Of a DNA stretch of 64,000 bases, positions 22,985-33,039 are shown piece after piece. Position numbers and translations under genes: made by a program. The stretch is taken from positions 5,721,288-5,785,287 of the forward strand of contig JALIGW010000032.1 of assembly GCA_023053685.1 (NCBI GenBank), read 5' to 3'. Under the pieces are notes generated by a model, which saw nothing but the letters and a program-made list of their open reading frames with translations, was not told the origin of the DNA and searched no databases. The stretch comes from Diadophis punctatus similis (Eukaryota; Chordata; Lepidosauria; Squamata; Dipsadidae). Each line of letters starts with the position of its first letter. The first letter of the stretch is position 1.

Positions 22985-23205
22985 TCCCAAGGGTCCTGTT
23001 TCCAAAAGGTAACTCGACTTTCTAGTGGGTTTTTCTAAAAAGAACATTTTGCTTCTCATCCAAGAAACTACTACTACTTCGAACTGAAGAAGCTTCTTGG
23101 AGGAGAAGCGAAACGTTTTCAAAGGGAAAAAAAACCCCAAGAAAGTCCAGTTGCCTTTTGCAAAAAACCACTTTGAGACAACCATGACCTGGATGACAGA
23201 GAAGC
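22985..23205. mobile_element. Hammerhead-like repeat family 2, fold-back
   Basis: Left arm 'ttgcttctcatccaagaa', right arm 'cttcttggaggagaagcga' with GAAACG. The outer end 'gacaaccatgacctggatg' matches the complement of the left end of the 46366 copy, defining the family terminus. Confidence 0.65.
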
Positions 23206-23238
23206 TCCACAGACAAGAGATTGGCAGTCATTAACCCA

Positions 23239-23390
23239 GCTGCTGTAGCCTAGAGGTAGAGCTCTTGCCTCACAATTAGGAGGTTGTGAGTTCGATCCTA
23301 GGTAGAGGCAGATTTAAGGGTCTCCTGCTTGGGCAGGGGGTTGGGCTAGATGACCTGCAAGTTCCCTTTAATCTGTTAATCTGTGAATTT
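23239..23390 (+). mobile_element. Chimeric SINE: tRNA-like head on CR1 3' tail
   Basis: Head with A box tagcctagagg (23246-23256) and B box gagttcgatcc (23288-23298), the same head type as the Sauria SINE at 63532. After 'gtagaggcag' it switches to the CR1 3' end ('agggtctcctgcttgggc', about 23317) and ends in 'tctgttaatctgtg'. Compare 32763-32922. Confidence 0.72.
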
Positions 23391-23395
23391 GTCCA

Positions 23396-23490
23396 GAGTG
23401 GTATAGGGTCTCCTGCTTGAGCAGGGGGGGATGGACTAGAAGCCCTCCAAAGGTCCCTTCCAACTCTGTTATTCTGTTACTCTGTTAAGC
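23396..23490 (+). mobile_element. CR1-type LINE, 3' terminal fragment
   Basis: 'tatagggtctcctgcttgag' to 'ttattctgttactctgtta'. Confidence 0.82.
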
Positions 23491-23909
23491 TACTACTTCC
23501 TTTTTCCCTCTTGGTTTGCAGTTCTCAGCTAGGGAAGAAGCAGAGGAGGAGGAGGAGGAGGGAAGAAGGGAGGAGGAAGGAGAGCTGGTCACCCCCTTTC
23601 CCCAACGTCATTTACAATTCTAATGGGCTTCCTGGCCTCTTGGCTTGTGGGGCGGGTGAGATCTGAGGCCTCTCCCAAGAAGCCTGCCCCAAGGCGGTTG
23701 ACTTGAAAGCAGCCACCAAAGCTTTAGAAGATGGATGCTTCTGAGTTCATGCCCTTCCCGGCTGAATGGGCGTCCTAATCCCAGGGCTAATGTTCTCCAC
23801 ATGCTCTGGTGGCAGCAGGGCAGAAATGGGCTTTGGTTGCCACACACTTTCTTTGGACAATCCCCTCTGCTGGGCAGGAGGAGGCAAGGAGAGCTTGGCT
23901 GAGCTAGTT
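23491..23909. other. Non-repeat stretch, no gene seen
   Basis: Contains a GGA-rich run at 23540-23580. Otherwise unassigned. Confidence 0.3.
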
Positions 23910-24044
23910 CAGGGGTCTGCAAACTTGGCAGCTTTAAGACTTGTGGACTTCAACTCCCAGAATTCCCCAGCCAGCTTGGCTGGCTGGGGAATTCTGGGAG
24001 TTACAGTCCACAAGTCTTAAAGCTGCCGAGATTGCAGACTTCTG
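23910..24044. mobile_element. hAT-like MITE family A, fold-back
   Basis: Starts caggggtctgcaaacttgg, ends with the matching complement. The arms carry 'acttcaactcccagaattcc' and its inverse around 'ccagccagcttggctggctgg'. Nearly perfect palindrome of 135 bp. Target duplication not clear. Confidence 0.85.
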
Positions 24045-24055
24045 CTCCATTTTGA

Positions 24056-24178
24056 GGTTGTTGTTTTTTTCAAAGTTGACAACTCTAAGATGCGTAGATT
24101 TCAATTCCCAGACTTCTGGCTGGGGAATTCTGGGAGTTGAAGTCCCCACATCTTCAAGTTGCCAACTTTGAAAACAAC
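24056..24178. mobile_element. hAT-like MITE family A, second fold-back
   Basis: Adjacent diverged relative: inverted ends 'tttcaaagttgacaactc' and 'gttgccaactttgaaaac' around the same 'cccag'/'ctggg' core. Confidence 0.7.
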
Positions 24179-24304
24179 GGAGCCAGGTCACTAGCTTTCG
24201 ATGTTCTGATTTAAGTCTTCTTGTAAAGTGGTTTGGCAACAAGTCTTGCTCCTCCACATCACCAGGGCTAACTCTCCTAGTTGGCCCTGGTCAAGTCATA
24301 TTTG

Positions 24305-24762
24305 AAGGGTCCTGGCTGCTCTGAGCTTGGAGGTTTTCTTGCAGACATTTCACTACCCAACTAGGTAGCATCATCAATGCTAGAAGGGAGAGAGTTTTGT
24401 GGAGAAGAGGAGGAGGAGGAGGACTGGAGGGTCCCTGGTGCTCTCTCAGCTTGGTGGTTTTCTTTCAGACATTTCATGACCCAACTAGATAACATCATCA
24501 GTGCTAGAAGAGAGGAGGAGGACTGTGGGATCTTTGGTGCTCTCTAAGGTTGGTTGTTTTCTTGCAGATGTTTCATGCCCCAACTAAGGAACATCATCAG
24601 TGTTAGAAGGGAGTGGAGCTTACAGGGAGGAAGAGGAGGGGAGGAGGGGGAGGAGGAGGAGGAGAATGACGACTAGGATTGTAGGGTCCTTGGTGCTCTC
24701 TGAGCTTGGTGGTTTTCTTTCAGACATTTCATGACCCAACTAGGTAACATCATCAGTGCTCT
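24305..24762 (-). mobile_element. Hammerhead-like repeat family 1, four-unit array
   Basis: Four units on the minus strand with the 'gcagac/atttca' box at about 24342, 24466, 24565 and 24721, spaced 99-156 bp by GGA-rich linkers. Units 2-4 keep CTGATGA on the minus strand. Unit 1 has TTGATGA but the best stem II (GCTACC with GGTAGT, 6 bp). Confidence 0.65.
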
Positions 24763-25282
24763 ATGTAAACATGTAACACTTTGATGCTTTCCGGAACACG
24801 ATCAATAAACAAAATTTCAATAAAGCCTGTTTTTTTTCCTCTAATGCCCATATCTTTTAAAACTGTGCATCCCCCTTGGCTCTGTGAACTGAAGCACTAA
24901 AATAGAGAAAGGCACCACTTGCAGTCTAAAATGCTGGCCGAAGTTTTTCCGATCACAAAGAAGAACGCTTCCGAGTCCTGAGCCAAAAAATATTAGGGAA
25001 TGGAGTCACTCTTTGGCCAGGTTGAAATTTCCCTTGCTGTGAAGTGCAGGGCTTTGGGACTTGAGAAGTTGAAATGTCATTTCCATGTCAATGCTAGAAA
25101 AGACAGGAAGATGATGCTCTGAGTCACAGGAGCTGCTTGCTCTGATACAATTCCTATTGTTTCCAGTTGGAAACCACTTATGGACTTTGTGCTTGAGATG
25201 GAAAAAAAATATGAAACTTTGATTTTGGGTTTTGCTGATTAGATAGATTTGTTGTTATGGAAATGGCTAGTATATATTGTTA
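24763..25282. other. Non-repeat stretch, no gene seen
   Basis: Has AATAAA at about 24803 and 24820, followed by a T run. No frame recognised. May include the 3' end of an old element. Confidence 0.3.
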
Positions 25283-25622
25283 TGTATAGGTAGTGCTCGA
25301 GTTATGACCACAATTGAGCCTAACATTTCGGTTGCTAACCGAGACAGTTGTTAAGTGAATCGTTGCAGTTGTTAAGTTAGTCACATGGGTGTTAAATGAA
25401 TTTGGCTTCCCCATTGACTTTGCTTGTCAGAAGGTCGCAAAAGGGATCACGTGACCTCGGGACACGGCAACCGTCATAAATGCGAGTCAGTTGCCAAACA
25501 TCTGAATTTTGATTGTGTGACACGGAGATGATGCAACGGTCATAAGTGTGAAAAACGGACATAAGTCACTTTTTTCAGTGCCGTTGTAACTTTGAACGGT
25601 TACTAAACGAACTGTAACCTGT
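25283..25622 (+). mobile_element. TA-MITE, internal deletion
   Basis: Left end 'tgtataggtagtgctcgag', right end 'cgaactgtaacctgta'. TCACGTGA at 25447. Lacks part of the 'gccccattttacgacc' block. Confidence 0.78.
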
Positions 25623-25905
25623 AAAAGTAAAAAGTTCAGATTGTATGTTATCACCTTATTCTACTGCACCACAAAGAGTCAGTAGTCAATGCTTTTCTCT
25701 TTTTCCTTTCCCCCCTACACTTTTACACTCTTCCCTTTCTTCTTCCGTATTTTCCAACGATTCTCATTTTTCTTTGTATTTTTGCATTTCATGTTTTGAT
25801 AAAGTCAAGTAAAATTTTTAAAGTTAGAAAAGATTTTATCACCAGGAGTTGCTTGCTTTTGAATGACCGTGGACAATGTCCGGCAGCATTTAAGGAAGTC
25901 CTTTA
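25623..25905. other. Unassigned spacer
   Basis: T/C-rich around 25690-25790. Nothing assigned. Confidence 0.3.
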
Positions 25906-25913
25906 TACACACA

Positions 25914-25974
<61 letters not shown>
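25906..25974. repeat. (CA)n microsatellite
   Basis: About 34 CA units with one CAT interruption near 25919. Confidence 0.97.
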
Positions 25975-25977
<3 letters not shown>

Positions 25978-26455
25978 GGCTAAAAGTTTAGCATTGTCTT
26001 CCTTCCTTCTTTCTTTCTTCTTCTGAAGGGCCGCTTAACCTTCATGAGATCTTTGGTGGCTGAATCTCATTAGTCCCTCTTGACTCCTTCTTCATTCAGG
26101 CTTGATGGACAGATCCATTCACTGTCCTCTGCCTTTCCCCTGACCGGGGTCTCAGCCCCTGCCCCCTCCCCGCTCGGCTAAGGAGCCCCAATCCAGCCTC
26201 CCCTCCCTTTGCCTCCCTGGCCCCATCCCTTCCTGGAGAAAAGCGATCAGTCAGGCTGAATTGTCAATTGTTGGGTGATTTTTTGTGATGTGGAAACCTC
26301 CCACCCAGAAGTCAAGAGTGGGGGGGCTTTCAAAACTGCCCATCACCGATGAATTCAATCGCATTGGAGGCTGGGGGAGGGGAGGGCTTTTCAAGGCCCG
26401 CAGTGGGTGATCCCCCTGTGCTTGGAAGAGAGAGGGGAATCTCAGGATTCCCAAC
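25975..26455. other. Non-repeat stretch, no gene seen
   Basis: C-rich unassigned sequence. Confidence 0.3.
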
Positions 26456-26685
26456 AGAATAACAGATCACCAGAGTTGGAAGGGACCCTGGAGGTCTTCT
26501 AGTCCAACCCCGTGCTCAAGCAGGAGACCTGATACAGGTAGTCCTCAACTTACAACAGTTCATTTGTGGTCATAAGTCAAGGACTACCTGTACCATTCTG
26601 GACAAATGACTGTCCAATCTCTTCTTGAAATCCTCCAGGGATGGGGCACCCACAACTTCTGGAGGCAGGCAGTTCCACTGGTTAA
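26456..26685 (-). mobile_element. CR1-type LINE split by a 56-bp TA-MITE
   Basis: CR1 3' end 'atcaccagagttggaaggg' to 'caggagacctga', interrupted at 26535-26590, then 'ccattctggacaaatgac' to 'gttccactggttaattta'. Confidence 0.88.
26535..26590. mobile_element. Minimal TA-MITE (56 bp) inside CR1
   Basis: CAGGTAGTCCTCAACTTACA at the left and its near complement ending GGACTACCTG at the right. Flanked by TA on both sides (26533-26534, 26591-26592) where CR1 has a single TA. This fixes the family's TIR ends and its TA target site. Confidence 0.92.
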
Positions 26686-26691
26686 TTTAAG

Positions 26692-26870
26692 AGAATACCA
26701 GAGCTGGAAGGGACCTTGCAGGTCTTCTAATCCAACCCCCTGCTTGAGCAGGAGATCATATTCAATTTCAGACAAATGACTGTCCAATCTCTTCCTAAAA
26801 ACCTCCAGTGATGGAGCTCCCACAACTTCTGGTGGCAAGCTGTTCCGTTCTGTCAGGACATTTCTGCAGC
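26692..26870 (-). mobile_element. CR1-type LINE, 3' terminal fragment
   Basis: 'gagaataccagagctggaag' through 'tggtggcaagctgttccg'. A second CR1 3' end directly after the previous one in the same orientation. Confidence 0.85.
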
Positions 26871-27481
26871 CCAGTTTGCAAAAGAGGCCCTGCAAACTTG
26901 AAGGCCCGTCTCTCTGCCCCTCCAGGTTCAAGAGCAGAGTGGTTTCTCCCCCTCCGCTTCCCAAGAAGGCAGATTTCCTGAGAAATCCTTTTTCTTCCCT
27001 TTGCGTTTCTGCCCCACAAAACCCCTTTTGGGGCCCTCCGAACGCTTCCAGAGCTGCCGCCTCTAAGAGAGGTTTTGGCACCTCTGGCTTTGTTTTTCCG
27101 TTTTTATTATGTAAGTCAAAGCGCTCATTAAGGATAATTTTAAAAAGAATCACTCCCTTCTCCGTTTAATCTGGGAGAAAATCTCAAGTTTTGAGCTTGC
27201 CAGCGGGGGAGACAGGCTGGTGGGGGAGATGCCTTGAGCTGCAGATGGCTTTCCCGTGGCAGCCCCTGGTCGCCTGCCCCTCTGCCCGGGCTTTCGGAGG
27301 GGCTTTTGGGGGGGACGGGGCACAGAAGAGAATGGAAAAAATGGGGCCGACTGGCATCGATAGGAGAGAACATTTGTAACTCAGGGTCAGTTGGAGCAGG
27401 GTTTACTGCTGGGTTATTGGTCTAGTATTGAGAGAGAGGAAGGGAGGGAGGGAGGGAGAGAGAGAGCGCAATAAAATATAA
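26871..27481. other. Non-repeat stretch, possible conserved non-coding
   Basis: 27080-27190 is AT-rich with GCTCATTAAGG and CGTTTAATC motifs and could be conserved. A (GGGA)n run lies at 27433-27460. Confidence 0.3.
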
Positions 27482-27915
27482 TATTTGTAGCTTGGGGCTG
27501 AACTGTGGGGTCTTTGGTGCTCTTTGATCTTGGCTATTTTCTTGCAGACGTTTCATGACCCAAACTAGGTAACATGATCAGGGCTGGAAAGGAGTGGAAT
27601 TTGTGAGGAGGAGAAAGAGGAGGACTGTGGGGTCCTTGGTGCTCTCTGAGTTTGGTTGTTTTCTTGCAGATGTTTCATGACCCAACTATGTAATATCATC
27701 AGTGCTAGAAGGGTGGGGGGGTTTGCTCTCTGTTTATACACAAGTGTCTTTGCCCTTGTAAACAAGAGAAAGGAAACAAAACTCCCACCAACATTGTCAG
27801 GGCAAACCACTAGTACGTAATCCCAAAGCAAACCCAGCTCCCTTCTGGCACTGATGATATTACATAGTTGGGTCATAGTCTGCAAGAAAGCCGCCCAGCC
27901 CAGAGAGCACCAGAG
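27482..27915. mobile_element. Hammerhead-like repeat family 1, opposed units
   Basis: Two minus-strand units (27482-27600, 27631-27725) face one plus-strand unit (27838-27913) across a unique centre with 'gcccttgtaaacaagag'. The first unit keeps GAAACGTC on the minus strand. The opposed layout suggests a whole small element. Confidence 0.62.
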
Positions 27916-28485
27916 TGGCATGTCATAAAAGTGCATTGCACTACTCCCAAGTGTACAGAGGCCAACCCTGAACAAGGTTTCCTTCCCCAGTGAAAAACCG
28001 AGGAGCCCAGAGACAGCTTGGCAGTTCAGCGCAGGGGGTAAGTCGCTGACTGCTTGGCACTAAACTGGCACCTAATGATCTCCAGAGGTGGATTCGCTGC
28101 CAGCATCTTTGCTGCGTTTGGACACCCGAAGGGGCCGGGCAGGTCTTCTGTGCCTCTTGGCCTGCTGCTCCCTCCTCCTCCTCCTCCTCCTGCTTAATTT
28201 CCTTTGATGTGGAGCTTGAGTTACTTCTGGCATTTAGAGACTCCCAAAAGGAAAAGAAAGAAAGAAAGAAAAGCCACGGGCACAGCTGAGAGGATGGCTG
28301 TGTGGGTGTGGTGCCACAAGTATAAATTCTTTGCTTCTTGCAGCAACTTTGGAGCAGGATTAAAGCTGGCTCTGCCCTCTGGGTCTCTCTCCTTCCTTCT
28401 TCTTTATTAGTTTTGATTGATTGAGGGAGATGGTTTCTGATAAGCTCAAATCATCCGGAAATGCTCCACCGATCCTTCTGGATAC
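27916..28485. other. Non-repeat stretch, no gene seen
   Basis: Contains a CTC triplet run at about 28170-28190 and a GAAA run at 28250-28270. Confidence 0.3.
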
Positions 28486-28898
28486 AGAGGGCCCTCAACC
28501 ACGATTCAGCCCACAATGTTCATTTCAAAGCTAGACATGAAGTGAGCTTTGTCTCATTTTGCAACCTTTCTTGCCGCCGTTGTTAAGTGAATCACGGCAG
28601 CTGTTAAGTTAGTGACACACTACCTTGGCTGTTAGTGTAAGTGGCTTAAGTATTAAGTCAATCCGGCTTCCCCGTGGACTTGGCTTGTCGGAAGGTCGCA
28701 AAAGGGGATCACCTGACCCTGGGACACTGCGACCATCGTAAATATGAGTCAGTTGCCAAGCGTCTGAATTTTGATCACGTGACCAGGTGGTGCTGCAATG
28801 GTCGTAAGTGTGGAAAACGGTCGTAAGTCATTTTTTCCAGTGCTGCTGTTAATTTTGAACGGCCATAAACCTTTGGTTGTAAGTCAAGGATTACCTGC
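28486..28898 (+). mobile_element. TA-MITE, near full length
   Basis: Left end eroded ('gagggccctcaaccacgatt'), right end 'gtaagtcaaggattacctg'. TCACGTGA at 28775. Slightly longer than usual, with an extra 'taagtggcttaagtatta' segment. Confidence 0.78.
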
Positions 28899-29170
28899 AG
28901 GTCAATAAGGCTGTTCCAGCCTGTGGCACCTTTTGAGAGCAGGAATCCCAACCTTTGGGCAGAAAATTAAAAAGAAATCTGAGCAGTGCACAAAGTTGGG
29001 CCTGCCTGGTGTGCAAAGATCTCACATTTGGGCCTTCCATCTCGCTGTCCAGCCTGAAGAAAGTTTGCCCCTTCCAGACGACCACAAGGTCATCCACGGC
29101 CAAAGGTGATCTTTGAGGAGAGCCCTGGGTGATGCTTCTTTGCAAATGTCTGCTGAAGGAGCATCTGGGA
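28899..29170. other. Unassigned spacer
   Basis: A minus-strand frame is open across it but crosses into the hAT-like element and has no recognisable domain. Confidence 0.3.
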
Positions 29171-29467
29171 CAGATGTGGGTTCCTACCGGTGCGGTCCAG
29201 TGCGGGTGCTCCGGTAGTAGCCTGCTGATGACATAATTTAGGCGTGACGGCTCCGGTGCCGGTCCGTGCGCGGCGCCATATATTTTTCCTAATTTTGGTG
29301 ATTTTTCGGCTCTCTGAGAATGCGTGGAAGTAAAATCGTCCCTCTGCACATGCGTGGAACTAAAATTGCACACCAGGATGTGCACGTGCGCACGAGTGTA
29401 ACGAGCGCACACGCGCAAAGCGTCGCAATGCGCACCGGTAGGAAAAGGTAAAAGGAATCCGCCCCTG
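29171..29467. mobile_element. hAT-like MITE family B, diverged
   Basis: Ends 'cagatgtgggttcctaccgg' and 'ggaatccgcccctg' are inverted. Flanks atctggga and atctaggg form a 6/8 target duplication. The interior is rich in CpG and GCGCA motifs like 8356 and 58289. Confidence 0.75.
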
Positions 29468-29489
29468 ATCTAGGGCCATTTGCTAGCCC

Positions 29490-29862
29490 AAGAGGAAGGG
29501 GGGGCTGATGAAAAGAAGAACCAGGGGGGACATGAAAGCATCTTCCAATATTTGAGGGCTGGCACAAGGAAGAGGGGATCCACCTATTCTCCAAAGCACC
29601 TGAAGGCAGGAGAAGAAGCAACGGATGGAAACCAATCAAGGAGAGAAGCAACCTGGAACTAAGGAGAAATTTCCGGACAGTGAGAACAATTAACCAGTGG
29701 AACTGCCTGGCTCCAGAAGTTGTGGGTGCTTCATCACTGGAGGTTTTGAAGAAGAGATTGGATAGCCACTTGTCTGAAATGGGATAGGGTTTCCTGCCTG
29801 AGCAGAGGGCTGGACTAGAAGACCTCCAAGGTCCCTTCCAACTCTGTTATCCTGTATTCTGT
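29490..29862 (+). mobile_element. CR1-type LINE 3' end
   Basis: 'gctgatgaaaagaagaacca' to 'ctctgttatcctgtattctg'. 5'-truncated. Confidence 0.88.
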
Positions 29863-30485
29863 AGGAAACTGCTCCTGCTGCAAACTTAGCAGGCCCTTCG
29901 GGGCAGGGTCTTCAATGGCCTGGGGGGGGGGCAGCCCCACATTTTCCCCAGAGCCAAGTACCTTGGCGAAAGGGGCAGGATCTGTGTGCCTCCTTCACAA
30001 TTACCGCCTGATCTGGGGAAAAGTAGCTCAACTGGGTTGGTCTGGATTCTCTAATCTGGCCATAATGGGAAGGCATGCCATGGACGGAAAAGGGGGGCTG
30101 TGGGGGGCAGTTCTTTACCAGAGGTCAGAGTTGGTGACCTTGATCCTCAAAGCTAGGAAAGCCATATTGTTGGGGCCATAGAGAAGGCCTTAAAATCTCC
30201 TTTCCTTGATGGTCCCGATCACACTCAGAAATCCGGCATTTTTGTGCCCCTCCTTCCTCGACCCCTGGTTGCGCCGGCTATTGAATTTGTAGCTAGATTG
30301 CTGGTGTGTTCGCATTCAAGGGGGCTTTTGGCTTGCCCGGCCATTCAAAAGGGACAGTAGTTCATTTGCACACTGAACTGGGTGTGCTCTGATTTTTCTT
30401 TCATGGGCTTTCCGACATGGCTCTTGACGGGCAACAGGGAAGAGGGCAGTGGGGAGAGAGGGCCTAACAATTTTGGCTCAATAGT
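29863..30485. other. Non-repeat stretch, no gene seen
   Basis: Unassigned. No splice-bounded frame recognised. Confidence 0.3.
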
Positions 30486-30489
30486 AGCA

Positions 30490-31158
30490 ACTGTGAGAGG
30501 GGCCTTGGAAGTCCTAGTGGACAGTCACTTAAATAGGAGCCAGCCGTCTGCTGCAGCTGCCAAAGAAGCCAACACAGTTCTAGGCTGCATTAACAGAGGG
30601 ACTGAATCAAGAACTTGTAAAGTTATAATACTGTTTTATAATGCCTTGGTAAGGCCACACTTGGAATACTGCATCCAGTTTTGGTTGCCACAATGCAAAA
30701 AGAATGTTGAGATTCTAGAAAGAGTGCAGAGAAGAGCAACAAAGATGATTAGGAGACTGGAGGCTAAAACATATGAAGAACGGTTGCAGGAACTGGGTAT
30801 GTCTAGTGTAAGGAAAAGAAGGACTAGGGGAGACATGATAGCAGTCTTCCAATATCTCAGGGGCTGCAGCAAAGAAGAGGCGGTCAGCCTATTATCCAAA
30901 GCACCAAAGAGAAGGACAAGAAACAATTAATCAAGGAGAGAAGCAACCTAGAACTAAGGTGAAATTTCCTAACAGTGAGGACAATTAACCAGTGGAACAG
31001 CTTGCCACCAGAAGTTGTGGTTGCTCCATAACTGGAGGCTTTTAAGAAGAAACTGGACAACTACTTGTTTGAAATGGCCTAGGGTCTCCTGTCTGAGCAG
31101 GGGGCTGGACTAGAAGACCTCCAAGTCCCTTCCAGCTCTGTAATTTTGCTACTCTGCT
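30490..31158 (+). mobile_element. CR1-type LINE 3' end with partial ORF2
   Basis: The longest uninterrupted CR1 copy here (~670 bp). The + frame reads through ALEVLVDSHLNRSQPSAAAA, CIQFWLPQCKKNVEILERVQ and RRATKMIRRLEAKTYEE, the C-terminal part of a CR1 reverse transcriptase, up to about 30930. The tail is 'gctctgtaattttgctactc'. A dead, 5'-truncated copy. Confidence 0.9.
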
Positions 31159-31454
31159 CTGATTCAAAGCCTCTTTAACAAAGACAGTGGCCAGGTGGCT
31201 GAGAACATGCATTGCGGACTCCCGGAAGTGGCAGGCAGAACGAGGCGTCAGACTTGCACATTGCCAACTCAGTTGTGGTGTTGACCTGCATCTGCTTTGC
31301 CAAAGTGGACCAGAGAAGACATGCCAGGAGAGGCAAAAGGATTGTGTCAGTGGCATGTTTTGTGTCGATAGTCCAAGCGAGCCTCTGCTCATGTCCGGTG
31401 GCTTCTGTGGGTCAGAAGGAAGTCGGCACCACAACCACTTCTTTAGCAATTGTT
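31159..31454. other. Unassigned spacer
   Basis: Open frames occur on both strands. Nothing recognised. Confidence 0.3.
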
Positions 31455-31553
31455 CAAAGTTATAACGGCACTGAAAAAAGTGATCTACCACTCATCCTCA
31501 CAATTATGACCATTGCAGCTTTTTCCATGATCCCATGACCCTTTGATCTAACC
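31455..31553 (-). mobile_element. TA-MITE remnant cut by LTR
   Basis: 'caaagttataacggcactga' to 'gatcccatgaccctttgatc'. The rest is lost at the LTR boundary. Confidence 0.65.
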
Positions 31554-31830
31554 TGTTACGTACGGAGGTACAAAGTAAATTGCATAGCCGCTACTGATTG
31601 GCCAAAATAGTGGCGGCAAATTTGGATGTTTGTCACTGGCTAGCTAAGTTGCAGGGAACCCCATAAAAGCGGCTCCCCTACGGCTTACAGCCAGTTCCCG
31701 TGTCTCATCCCCATTGAAATAAACTGCTGAATGAAGAGCCGGCTTGTCTCTCATTTTTCCCGCGCACCATCTAACATCTTGGCGACGAGGATGGGATAAC
31801 ATAACCGATCCCAGAGTTTTTATGCATCTT
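31554..31830 (+). mobile_element. LTR plus leader of an LTR retrotransposon
   Basis: LTR-like 31554-31776 with TGTTA...TAACA termini, a TATA-like 'ccataaaagc' (about 31663), AATAAA (about 31719) and then the leader 'tcttggcgacgaggatggga', typical of the region after the 5' LTR in Ty3/gypsy elements. No coding region follows, so only the 5' end survives. Confidence 0.7.
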
Positions 31831-32635
31831 GCATCTCTTTATTTTGCAGGTGGCCCCTTCAAAATAATGGGGTGCAAAAGTGGGCTTAAGTTCACATTTG
31901 AAGTCAGCAGGGTATTATTTTTTTTAACTCACCCTCTGGTTTTTACACAAATAGCAGGCAATTGTTGTCACACTTTGCAGAGTGTGGCATTTTAAAATTT
32001 TTGTTTCCTGCTATTTGGCACTAAAAGCATCGCTAGTGTCTTTACACGTGCGCATGAAATTGTGTTTTAACAAGCACAGCTGGGCTCTGCGACTACTGTG
32101 TGGGTCTTAAGCGTTTCCATATTGTTCCCAGGAACATTGTTTGGGGCCTTGTTTTTGGACTCTGATTAGGCAAAACGCAGATTTTTCACCTTGGCGGTGG
32201 CACTTGGGATGAAGGTTTCAGTGGCACAGAACTTGTTTTTTAGAGAGTTGTGAGAAGATGGTGAGGATTAAAATATCAGAGAGTTTCCAGAGCGATTTGG
32301 GGAGGGATCCATGTGCTTATTTCGGCTTTGATGGAGGTTATGAGGGGCCAAGAGAGGATCTCTTGATAGAGAGGAAAACAAAGGCTGACAAGAGGCTTAA
32401 AAAATAAAAAAGCTCCAGGATTTAACAAAGTGGAAGAGTTAAAAAGGAAAATATGTCCTACAAGTTCTGAAGAGGCAACACAAAATGAACAATACTTGTT
32501 GGCTGCAAAGTGCTTTTTTATGAATCGGGAAACCAAAACATTTCTAAGCGGAAAGATAACACAGTTTGCGTGGGAAACTTGAAAAGCAGCAGCTGAGCCG
32601 GCAGCACTTTGGAAAGCTTGCATATTGATCTACAG

Positions 32636-32637
<2 letters not shown>
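31831..32637. other. Non-repeat stretch, no gene seen
   Basis: About 800 bp without an assigned element, moderately AT-rich. No gene recognised. Confidence 0.35.

Positions 32638-32706
<69 letters not shown>
32638..32706. repeat. (CA)n microsatellite
   Basis: About 34 uninterrupted CA units. Confidence 0.97.
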
Positions 32707-32707
<1 letters not shown>

Positions 32708-32762
32708 AAGCTGGAGTCCCAGAGACAACCTTGGGAATTGCAGCTTGTTGATCAGGACTAAT

Positions 32763-32922
32763 AATTACAGTAACAGTAACAGAGTTGGAAGGGACCTTGG
32801 AGGTCATCTAGTCCAACCCCCTGCTCACACAGGAGACCTACACTAGGGATTTGAACCGCCAAACTGCCAACCTTTCTGATCAACAAGCTCAGTGTCTTAG
32901 CCACTGAGCCACCTAGTTAGGC
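32763..32922 (-). mobile_element. Chimeric SINE: second tRNA-like head on CR1 tail
   Basis: On the minus strand: A box tggctcagtggc (32900-32911), B box ggttcaaatccc (32846-32857), then the CR1 3' segment from 'taggtctcctg' to 'agagttggaagggacc' in + reading. The head differs from 23239 and resembles the head of squamate Sauria SINEs, yet the CR1 junction falls at the same place. Confidence 0.75.
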
Positions 32923-33039
32923 TAGGTGTAAATATCCCAGTCTTCACTCCTCGTTTTCTTTGTTTTTCTCCCCATGTACATGAACACATCCGAACTAGGC
33001 TGCTGTTTCTCCGTGTCATAGAATATATGTGGGTGTATG

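Noticed and set aside
23239..23312. A functional tRNA gene
   Set aside because: Boxes A and B are present but the sequence does not fold as a cloverleaf with an acceptor stem and runs into a LINE tail. It is a SINE head.
28891..29418. 175-codon minus-strand open frame
   Set aside because: It crosses the boundary of a hAT-like MITE and has no recognisable domain.
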